Shown here piece after piece: positions 16,690-27,684 of a DNA stretch of 64,000 nucleotides. Under the pieces are notes generated by a model. That model did no database searches and was not told the origin of the DNA. It worked only from the letters and a program-made list of their open reading frames with translations. The stretch lies in assembly GCF_019904175.1 (NCBI RefSeq), contig NZ_CP061913.1, positions 868,001 through 932,000 on the forward strand, written 5' to 3'. Made by a program: the position numbers and the translations under genes. How positions within the stretch are numbered: the stretch's first letter is position 1; each line of letters starts with the position of its first letter. This DNA is from Dactylosporangium vinaceum (GTDB lineage Bacteria > Actinomycetota > Actinomycetes > Mycobacteriales > Micromonosporaceae).

Positions 16690-17555
16690 CCCAGCGCTTC
16701 ACGTCCTGGCTGTTCGCTCCCGTGCCCAAGGCGCGCATCGCCGCGTTCCGCACGCTGGTGTACCTGTTCATCCCGCTCGACCTGATCTTCTTCAGCGCCT
16801 GGATCAAGTCGCACGGCAACCTGCCCGGCAACCTGTATCAGCCGCTCGTCGTCGGCCGCCTGCTGCACCTGCCCACGCCGACCCACCTGCTCGTCAACGC
16901 GATCTTCTACGCGCTCATCCCGCTGTCGCTGCTCGCCGCGACCGGGCGCGCGCACCGCCTCCTCGGCTGGACCGTCTTCGCGCTGTACTTCGAGTGGATG
17001 GTCATCGCGATGAGCTACGGCAAGATCGACCACGACCGGTACTCCATCCTGGTCGCCCTGGCCGTCCTGCCCACCGCCGGCCGCGCCCGCCACGGCGATC
17101 AGACCCCGACGGAGGCGGGCGGGTTCGCGCTGCGGGCGACCCAGGTCGCGGTCGTCGCCACCTACTTCCTGGCGTCGATCTCCAAGTTCCGCTACGGCGG
17201 CCTGGCCTGGCTGACCGGCGCGACGCTCACCCGCTCGTTCATCCGCCGCGGCACGGCGCTGGCCCAGTGGCTGCTGAAGATCCCCGGCTTCACGACCGCG
17301 TCGCAGTTCGGGATCGTCGGCTTCGAGCTGTTCAGCCCGATCGTGTTCTTCGTGAAGCCGAAGTGGCGCTACGCTGTTGTGGCCGGGTTCTACCTGTTCC
17401 ACCTGATGACGGTCAGCCTGATCACGATCTCGTTCATCCCGCACCAGATCGCGATGACGTCGTTCCTGCCGTTGGAGAAGATCCAACCCGTCATCTGGTA
17501 CCGCAAGTGGCGCGACCGCACCAGACAGTCCCCGGAGCCGGCCACCGCGGCCTGA
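16686..17555 (+). CDS. HTTM-domain (vitamin K-dependent carboxylase-like) membrane protein
   Basis: The 289-residue product has about six or seven TM segments and a layout typical of HTTM proteins, which share the membrane fold of vitamin K-dependent gamma-carboxylase. Visible features are the N-terminal RIAAFRTLVYLFI, the loop MSYGKIDHDRYSI (about 111-123) and the late helical segment VSLITISFIPHQIAM. It lacks the lumenal carboxylase domain. HTTM proteins in Actinobacteria have no established substrate. It is translationally coupled to the preceding small protein. Confidence 0.85.
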   Translation: MTQRFTSWLFAPVPKARIAAFRTLVYLFIPLDLIFFSAWIKSHGNLPGNLYQPLVVGRLLHLPTPTHLLVNAIFYALIPLSLLAATGRAHRLLGWTVFALYFEWMVIAMSYGKIDHDRYSILVALAVLPTAGRARHGDQTPTEAGGFALRATQVAVVATYFLASISKFRYGGLAWLTGATLTRSFIRRGTALAQWLLKIPGFTTASQFGIVGFELFSPIVFFVKPKWRYAVVAGFYLFHLMTVSLITISFIPHQIAMTSFLPLEKIQPVIWYRKWRDRTRQSPEPATAA

Positions 17556-17572
17556 GGCGCTCGCCCGGCGGC

Positions 17573-17755
17573 CTAGTCCCAGTGGGGCGGGCGGTCGGCG
17601 AGGAGGCGGTCGTCGTTCGTCGACGCGCGCTCACCCCAGCCCGCGTCGGTGTCGTCGGTCGTGGTGTCCGGAAGGACGACGAGCTCGTCGGCGAAGTCCT
17701 CGAAGCTCACTTCGCGCTGTTCATCGGTGGGCGCCCACCCGCTGGTACCTGCCAC
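17573..17755 (-). CDS. short acidic conserved actinobacterial protein
   Basis: The 60-residue product from GTG 17755 is acidic and ends with DDTDAGWGERASTNDDRLL followed by ADRPPHWD. I recall this ending as a recurrent small-protein family in Actinobacteria. An in-frame ATG at 17842 would add 29 residues that look non-coding. No function is known. It is convergent with the HTTM gene, 17 bp away. Confidence 0.6.
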   Translation of the reverse strand: MAGTSGWAPTDEQREVSFEDFADELVVLPDTTTDDTDAGWGERASTNDDRLLADRPPHWD

Positions 17756-17840
17756 GGCTGCGAGACTACCCCCGCGAGTTTGCCGGAAAGTGGCCGAATG
17801 GCGACAGTCGTCTTTGCGCCGCGCGGTCACACTCGGCGGC

Positions 17841-17975
17841 ATGACGCAACCGACAACTGAGCCCGTCGGCGACCCCTCGGCCGACGAGCAGGAGACCCTC
17901 CGGCTCGACCAGCAGGACCCCGACGCGACCCGCCCGATGTCCCTTGCCGATCTGCGGGATCTCGAGAACGACTAG
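17841..17975 (+). CDS. 44-residue acidic protein, putative
   Basis: The frame from ATG 17841 encodes a soluble acidic peptide (MTQPTTEPVGDPSADEQE at the start, MSLADLRDLEND at the end). Codon use fits the genome (G/C in third position). There is no strong RBS, and I cannot confirm expression. It lies divergent from the short acidic gene and upstream of the next membrane protein. Confidence 0.4.
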   Translation: MTQPTTEPVGDPSADEQETLRLDQQDPDATRPMSLADLRDLEND

Positions 17976-18033
17976 ATGCGGTACGACGCCCACCGCCGGA
18001 AGAATGCTCCGGCGGTGGGTAATGTCGGTGGTC

Positions 18034-18336
18034 ATGAGCGATGACGCGTACTGGCGACGGCCCCCCGAGGGGAGCGCGGCGCCCCCGGTGCCGCCGCCGT
18101 CCGTGCCCGCGAGCGTTCCCTACACCGGCGCGCCGCGCAGCACCCCGCCGCCGCGCGGCTGGCGCCCGCCAGTGGTCGAGCCCCCGGCCCCGCCCCGGCA
18201 ACTGCCGGCCCAGGACGCCGAGCGCATCGACCGTGAAGAGCAGGCGGCCACGATCCTGACCCGGGGCATGGGCCTGTTCGCCGGAGCCGTGATGCTCGTC
18301 CTGCTCTTCATCCTCTGCGGCCGCGCCCTCTTCTAG
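18034..18336 (+). CDS. small Pro-rich single-TM protein
   Basis: The 100-residue product has a proline-rich cytoplasmic part (about 1-60), the charged stretch AQDAERIDREEQAATILTRG (about 60-79) and one C-terminal TM segment (about 80-98). It starts at ATG 18034 just after a GGTGGT-like purine stretch. It resembles small actinobacterial membrane proteins sometimes mis-annotated as translation initiation factor because of the Pro-rich part. Function is unknown. Confidence 0.6.
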   Translation: MSDDAYWRRPPEGSAAPPVPPPSVPASVPYTGAPRSTPPPRGWRPPVVEPPAPPRQLPAQDAERIDREEQAATILTRGMGLFAGAVMLVLLFILCGRALF

Positions 18337-18339
18337 CGG

Positions 18340-18804
18340 CTAGGAGCCCCAGACCATGTGGGCGCCGCTGTCGCCGGTCTTGTACACGTAGAACGCCGAC
18401 ACCACCGCCAGCACGACGGCCAGCGCGGCGACCGCGTAGTGCGCCACGACCGGAGCCTTGATCGCCGCGGTGCTCTCGCGCGTCGCCGGCACCATGAACG
18501 CCATCACCAGGCTCACCACCGCCAGGGCGAGGATGAACCAGAAGAGCTTGTCGGCGTACTCCTCGTGCGCGGCCACGGCCGGCGAGTCGCCGAACTGCTT
18601 GCTCAGCTCCTCGCCCGACTCCTTGGAGACGAAGACGGCGATCGGGGCGGCCACCGCGAACGCGATGAGCGGCCAGCGGATGTGCCGGCGGCTTCCCGGC
18701 CACACCCCGTAGAGGACCGCGACGAGCGCCAGGAGCGGCACCAGCACCACGGCCCCATGCACGAACAGCGGATGTGCCGGTATGCCTGAGACACGATCGA
18801 ACAC
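18340..18804 (-). CDS. DUF2231 membrane protein
   Basis: The 154-residue product has four TM segments and the DUF2231 opening GIPAHPLFVHGAVVLVPL (about residues 7-24), where the two His are conserved. The C-terminal helices surround KAPVVAHYAVAALAVV. DUF2231 proteins are membrane proteins of unknown function, often near redox or cytochrome genes. It is divergent from the Fur-family gene, so the shared 119-bp region could carry control elements for both. Confidence 0.82.
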   Translation of the reverse strand: MFDRVSGIPAHPLFVHGAVVLVPLLALVAVLYGVWPGSRRHIRWPLIAFAVAAPIAVFVSKESGEELSKQFGDSPAVAAHEEYADKLFWFILALAVVSLVMAFMVPATRESTAAIKAPVVAHYAVAALAVVLAVVSAFYVYKTGDSGAHMVWGS

Positions 18805-18875
18805 GAAGCCTCCTCGTTCTGTTACGGATCCTCCCCGCCCATGGGGTACCTGCGCAGGGGTTCCTTTGGTTCAAG

Positions 18876-18917
18876 AGACCAGAAACATTTGAACGGTTCC
18901 AGGTTGCGTGGTGTTAT
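18876..18917 (+). promoter_or_regulatory. sigma70-type promoter of fur-like gene, with overlapping inverted repeat
   Basis: TTGAAC (18889-18894) and TGTTAT (18912-18917) are separated by exactly 17 bp. The start codon GTG at 18924 falls 7 bp after the -10 box, where transcription would begin, which suggests a leaderless mRNA. GTTCAA upstream of TTGAAC forms a 6-bp inverted repeat with a 14-bp spacer across the -35, a plausible autoregulatory site. Confidence 0.55.
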
Positions 18918-18923
18918 GGAGGG

Positions 18924-19352
18924 GTGTCGGGTGAGGATCTGCTGCGCACCCGGGGTCTGCGTGTGACGCGGCCCCGGCTGGCCGTGCTGGAGGTCCTCGA
19001 GAGCTCCCGCGGCCACCTCGACGTCGAGCAGATCGCCGCCCGGGTCCGCCAGCGCCTCGACACGGTCTCCACCCAGGCGGTGTATGACGTGCTCAGCGCC
19101 CTGTCCCGGGCCGGGCTGGCCCGGCGGATCGAGCCGGCCGGCAGCCCGGCGCGATACGAGGCGCGGGTCGGCGACAACCACCACCACGTCGTCTGCCGCG
19201 GCTGCGGGGAGGTCGCCGACGTGGACTGCGCGGTGGGTGACGCGCCCTGCCTGACCCCGTCCCAGGCCCACGGCTTCGTCCTCGACGAGGCGGAGGTCAC
19301 ATTCTGGGGTCTCTGCCCGGCCTGCCAGCAGCGGCGCCTGGACGACCGGTGA
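18924..19352 (+). CDS. Fur-family metal- or peroxide-responsive repressor
   Basis: The 142-residue product has the Fur winged helix (RTRGLRVTRPRLAVLEVLES, about residues 8-27, then TVSTQAVYDVLSALSRAGL at about 51-69). The dimerisation domain has the metal-site stretch DNHHHVVCRGCGEVADVDC (about 89-107) and a second CxxC in GLCPACQQ. The two CxxC pairs are the structural zinc site seen in PerR/FurA-type members. The metal sensed cannot be decided. GTG 18924 is the only start that keeps the whole helix and is probably leaderless. The stop overlaps the next gene by 4 bp. Confidence 0.88.
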   Translation: MSGEDLLRTRGLRVTRPRLAVLEVLESSRGHLDVEQIAARVRQRLDTVSTQAVYDVLSALSRAGLARRIEPAGSPARYEARVGDNHHHVVCRGCGEVADVDCAVGDAPCLTPSQAHGFVLDEAEVTFWGLCPACQQRRLDDR

Positions 19353-20170
19353 GCGCCGGCGACTGCGGGCTGTTCGGCCCCGACTCGGTCACCTGGCGGG
19401 TGCACCGCGAGCCGATGGTCACCGTCGGCGGGCTGCGCAGCCTGTATCTGCAGGCCCTGCACCCGCGGGCGGTCGCCGGGGTGGAGCAGAACAGCCGGTA
19501 TCGCCAGGACCCCTGGGGGCGGCTCGCGCGGACCTCGACGTTCGTGACGACGGTGATCTACGGCACCACCGAGGAGGCCGAGAAGGCCGGGCTGCGGGTC
19601 CGGCGGCTGCACGCCCGGATGACCGCCGTGGACAGGCGCACCGGCGAGCGGTTCCGGATCGACGACCCCGAGCTGCTGCGCTGGGTCCACGTCACCGAGG
19701 TGGAGTCGTACCTGACCGCCGTCCAGCGGGGCGGGCTGCGGCTGCGCCCGGAGGAGGCGGACGAGTACTACCGGGAGCAGACCCGGGCCGCGGCGCTCGT
19801 CGGGCTCGACCCGGCCACGGTGCCCGACTCGGTGGCCGCTGTCGACGCCTACTACGAGCGGATGCGGCCGCAGCTGGAGCTCACCGTCGACTCGGCGGCG
19901 ACCGGGATCTTCCTGACGATGCCGCCGCTGCCGTACGGGCTGGGGCTGACCCCGGTCCGCGGGGCCGCGTTCAGCGTGTCGGCGCTGGCGATCGGGCTGC
20001 TGCCGCCGTGGGCCCGCCGGCTCTACGGGCTGCCCGGGCTGCCCACCACGGACCTGGTGACCTCGGTGAACGCGCGGGTCTTCGGCCGGCTGCTGCGCAA
20101 GGTGCCGATCGAGTGGATCGAGTCGCCGGCCCGCAAGCGCGCGTTCGAGCGGCTGGGTCTGCGCAACTAG
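19349..20170 (+). CDS. MpaB/DUF2236-family oxygenase-like protein
   Basis: The 273-residue product belongs to the DUF2236 family, whose founding members include the heme-dependent latex-clearing protein and the fungal MpaB. Visible landmarks are SVTWRVHREPMVTVGGLRSL (about 13-32), LQALHPRAVAGVEQNS (about 33-48), LLRWVHVTEVESYLTAV (about 108-124) and the C-terminal VPIEWIESPARKRAFE. Actinobacteria carry many such paralogues without known substrate. Coupling to the Fur-type gene by a GTGA overlap suggests metal- or oxidative-stress-responsive expression. Confidence 0.85.
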   Translation: MSAGDCGLFGPDSVTWRVHREPMVTVGGLRSLYLQALHPRAVAGVEQNSRYRQDPWGRLARTSTFVTTVIYGTTEEAEKAGLRVRRLHARMTAVDRRTGERFRIDDPELLRWVHVTEVESYLTAVQRGGLRLRPEEADEYYREQTRAAALVGLDPATVPDSVAAVDAYYERMRPQLELTVDSAATGIFLTMPPLPYGLGLTPVRGAAFSVSALAIGLLPPWARRLYGLPGLPTTDLVTSVNARVFGRLLRKVPIEWIESPARKRAFERLGLRN

Positions 20171-20197
20171 AGGGGCGCTCCGCGCGTTCAACCTCGC

Positions 20198-25046
<4,849 letters not shown>

Positions 25047-25068
25047 CTACGGAAAGGAAGCCGTCTTT

Positions 25069-25974
25069 TTATGACTGTTGATGCAGGTCGGTAGTTGAAA
25101 GTTGCACGTCGGTGAGCTGCTCGGACAGGGCCCACAGTCGCTTGGCGTCGGCCTCGTCGGTGGCCTTCGGGTCGGGCTGCACGACGCTTGGCCAGCCGCG
25201 GTACTCCCGCAGCCGGTCGGGGCCGATGAACTGGCCGCTCTGCGCCTCGGGCGCGGTCGCCGCGTAGAGGATGTTGAGCGCGCCCTGCGCCGCCGGCATC
25301 GCGAACATTGCGTTGCCCATCCGCATGAACGCCCGCAGCACGCCGGTCGGCCCGGCCAGCTGGAGGTTCGTCGCGGAGTAGCCGGGGTGCGCGAGCAGGC
25401 TGCGCCGCTGGTCCCCGGCCGCCCGCAGCCGCCGGTCGAGCTCGAGCCCGAAGAGGACATTGGCGAACTTCGACTGACTGTAGAAGCTTTGGCGGTTGTA
25501 CTGCCCGGCGCCGTCGAGATCCTCGTAGTGCACGCGTCCGCCGCGGTGCAGGCCCGAGCTGACCGTGACGACGCGCTCGGTCACCAGGTCGAGGGTGAGC
25601 AGCGTCAACGCGAAGTGCCCGAGGTGATTGGCGGCGAACTGCAGCTCGTGGCCCTGCTTCGACAGCTGCCGGGGCGGCATCATGATTCCCGCGTTGTTGA
25701 CGAGCACGTCGATGGTGCGCCGCTCGCGGTGCAGGTGGGCGGCGAGGGCCCGGACGCTGTCGAGGTCGGCCAGGTCGATGTGCTTGAGCTCGGTGCTGCC
25801 CCGGATCTCCGCCTGGGCCACCGCTCCCTTCTGCACGTTGCGGACAGCCATGATCACGTGCGCTCCCTTGCGGGCGAGCACCTTGGTGGTCTCGAACCCG
25901 AGCCCGCTGTTGGCTCCGGTCACCAGAAACGTCTTGCCGGTCAGCTCCGGCACCTGCTCTTCGGTCCAGCGCAT
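25069..25974 (-). CDS. short-chain dehydrogenase/reductase
   Basis: The 301-residue product is an SDR of the retinol-dehydrogenase/oxidoreductase group. Motifs are TGANSGLGFE (NAD(P) loop, about residues 14-23), DLADLD at about 67, NNAGIMMPP (about 92-100) and the YSQSK catalytic pair (Tyr-x-x-x-Lys, about 164-168) preceded by VTVSSGLHRGG. The arginine in AVRNVQKG after the second strand favours NADP. ATG 25974 is used instead of the 18-residue longer start because family members begin near MRWTEEQ. It is divergent from a TetR-type gene with a palindromic operator between them. Confidence 0.9.
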   Translation of the reverse strand: MRWTEEQVPELTGKTFLVTGANSGLGFETTKVLARKGAHVIMAVRNVQKGAVAQAEIRGSTELKHIDLADLDSVRALAAHLHRERRTIDVLVNNAGIMMPPRQLSKQGHELQFAANHLGHFALTLLTLDLVTERVVTVSSGLHRGGRVHYEDLDGAGQYNRQSFYSQSKFANVLFGLELDRRLRAAGDQRRSLLAHPGYSATNLQLAGPTGVLRAFMRMGNAMFAMPAAQGALNILYAATAPEAQSGQFIGPDRLREYRGWPSVVQPDPKATDEADAKRLWALSEQLTDVQLSTTDLHQQS

Positions 25975-25992
25975 GACACCAGGATGCAACTC

Positions 25993-26028
25993 TTGGCACT
26001 GAGTGTCAACCTGTGCCTTGGGTGCCAA
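25993..26028. promoter_or_regulatory. TetR-type operator between SDR and tetR genes
   Basis: A 17-bp imperfect palindrome TTGGCACTGAGTGTCAA lies at 25993-26009, with only two mismatched pairs. A further half-related TTGGGTGCCAA lies at 26018-26028. Both sit in the 83-bp space between the divergent start codons, the usual place for TetR autoregulation and control of the divergent target. Confidence 0.7.
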
Positions 26029-26057
26029 TCTGGCGCCCGGCGCCGTAGGATGATCGC

Positions 26058-26627
26058 GTGAGCCTCGTTGAGCGCAAGCGCCAGCTCGTCCGCGACGAGC
26101 TGTCCGAGGCCGCCCTGCAGCTCGTCGCGTTCCAGGGCTTCGACGAGACGACGATCGACCAGATGGCCGCGGCGGCGGGCGTGTCGCGCCGGACGTTCTT
26201 CCGCTACTTCCAGTCCAAGGAAGACGTCATCATCGAGTTCCTGAGCGACCTGGGGCGCAAGCTGCGCGCCGCCCTGCAGTCACGGCCCGAGTCCGAGCCG
26301 CCGGCCGAGGCCGTCCGCCAGGCGCTGCGCGTCTTCACCGACAAGTTCTGGGAGCACCCGGAGAAGTCCAGCCGGCTCGCCCGCGTGACGGTGGAGACGC
26401 CGGCGCTGCTGGGTCGCTACCTGGAGCGGCAGGTGGCGTGGAAGGCCACGATGACCGAGGAGCTGGCCCGGCGCATGGCCGTGGACCCGGACACCACGCT
26501 GGAGCCGGCGGTGCTGGTGGCGGTCGCCTTCGCCGCCTTCGACACCGCCCTGATGTGCTGGGCCCGCGAGCCCGCGCAGGACCTGAACGTCCTGGTCGAG
26601 GAGTGCTTCTCGCTGGCCTTCCGGTGA
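26058..26627 (+). CDS. TetR-family transcriptional regulator
   Basis: The 189-residue product has the TetR helix-turn-helix at about residues 20-60 (ALQLVAFQGFDETTIDQMAA, GVSRRTFFRYFQSKEDVI). The ligand domain (about 65-189) contains VTVETPALLGRYLERQVAW. The C-terminal region resembles MftR-like TetR_C_17 proteins, which in other genomes often control oxidoreductases. It probably represses itself and the divergent SDR gene through the palindrome at 25993. The ligand is unknown. Confidence 0.9.
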   Translation: MSLVERKRQLVRDELSEAALQLVAFQGFDETTIDQMAAAAGVSRRTFFRYFQSKEDVIIEFLSDLGRKLRAALQSRPESEPPAEAVRQALRVFTDKFWEHPEKSSRLARVTVETPALLGRYLERQVAWKATMTEELARRMAVDPDTTLEPAVLVAVAFAAFDTALMCWAREPAQDLNVLVEECFSLAFR

Positions 26628-26688
26628 CCGTCCAGGGGGTGGGGACGAAGCGGCCCCGGACTCTTCCGCTGCTGTGTCTTTCGGCTGC

Positions 26689-27084
26689 TCAGGAGGCTCT
26701 TGCCGGGTGGTTCGGCGGGAGGGCGCAGGCGGCCGTGCCGCCGGGCATGCGGTGGCGGTTGCGGGCGACCCAGCGGTAGACCGGCCAGGCCAGGGCGGTG
26801 ACCGGGCGCAGGCCCAGGACCGAGCCCGCGGCGCGCCAGACGAGGCCCGCCCGGCGCAGGAGGTCGGCGATGGCGGCGGGGCCGGCGGTGACGCGGCCGG
26901 GGGCCACGTAGTACACGGCGGCGCTCACCTGGTCCTCGGTCAGGCCCAGCGCGCCGAGGTCCGCGAACTGCCACGCCACGACGTCCGCGGCGGGCTTGAT
27001 GCGGTTCTCGATGAAGCGGGCGCATGATGAACAGAAGGCGCAGTCGCCGTCGAACACGAACACCGGACGCTCGGTCGTTGCCAC
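26689..27084 (-). CDS. DCC-family (DUF393) thiol-disulfide oxidoreductase-like protein
   Basis: The 131-residue product shows the DCC motif FDGDCAFCSSC (about residues 10-20), giving D-x-x-C-x-x-C, and the C-terminal segment PVYRWVARNRHRMPGG with the R-x-x-x-x-R pattern of the family. DCC proteins are predicted thioredoxin-fold thiol oxidoreductases; the partner is unknown. GTG 27084 gives the standard N-terminus although the frame is open further up. It is divergent from thioredoxin. Confidence 0.85.
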   Translation of the reverse strand: MATTERPVFVFDGDCAFCSSCARFIENRIKPAADVVAWQFADLGALGLTEDQVSAAVYYVAPGRVTAGPAAIADLLRRAGLVWRAAGSVLGLRPVTALAWPVYRWVARNRHRMPGGTAACALPPNHPARAS

Positions 27085-27184
27085 GTGACCATCATCCCTC
27101 GGACCGGTTGGGAATGCCGGTAAGGGGTATGTGGTTATGACGGTGCATACCCGAGGACGCCATGAGGGATCGGAGCTGAAAAGC

Positions 27185-27622
27185 ATGGCAACCGTAGAGC
27201 TGACCGCGGAGAACTTCGCCGAGAAGATCGGTGGCGAGGGGATCACCCTCGTGGACTTCTGGGCCTCCTGGTGCGGACCGTGCCGGGCGTTCGCGCCGAC
27301 CTACGAGAAGGTCTCCGAGCTCAACCCCGACATCACGTTCGGCAAGGTCGACACCGAGGCCGAGCAGATGCTCGCGGCCGAGTTCAACATCCGCTCGATC
27401 CCGACGCTGATGATCGTCCGCGACGGCGTGGCGCTGTACTCCGAGCCCGGTGCGCTGCCCCAGCAGGCGCTCGAGTCGCTGATCCAGCAGGCCCGCGACA
27501 TCGACATGACCGAGGTCAAGGCCAAGGTCGCCGAGGCTCAGGCGGCTAACTCCCCGGCTGGGCCAGGAGCTGACGCGTCGGACGACGCCACCGTCTCGGA
27601 GGACTCCGTCACCAAGGCGTAG
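27185..27622 (+). CDS. thioredoxin with acidic C-terminal extension
   Basis: The 145-residue product is a classical thioredoxin: the active site is WASWCGPCR (Cys residues at about 31 and 34), the cis-Pro loop is SIPTLMIV (about 73-80) and the first 108 residues match the usual length. An extra tail of about 35 residues (Ala/Asp/Ser rich, ending SEDSVTKA) is unusual for TrxA but known from actinobacterial thioredoxins. ATG 27185 is chosen because GGAG lies 9 bp upstream. Confidence 0.93.
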   Translation: MATVELTAENFAEKIGGEGITLVDFWASWCGPCRAFAPTYEKVSELNPDITFGKVDTEAEQMLAAEFNIRSIPTLMIVRDGVALYSEPGALPQQALESLIQQARDIDMTEVKAKVAEAQAANSPAGPGADASDDATVSEDSVTKA

Positions 27623-27660
27623 CTGCCTGTAGTCGTCGGGCGAGTCTCCTTGCATCGAGT

Positions 27661-27676
27661 TCGAACGCGTGTTCGA
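27661..27676 (+). promoter_or_regulatory. LexA (SOS) box upstream of the radical SAM gene
   Basis: TCGAACGCGTGTTCGA is an exact match to the mycobacterial/actinobacterial LexA consensus TCGAAC-N4-GTTCGA. The symmetry extends one base further on each side. It lies 8 bp before the GTG start of the radical SAM gene, so the transcript would start very close by or be leaderless. Confidence 0.85.
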
Positions 27677-27684
27677 ATGGGTTC

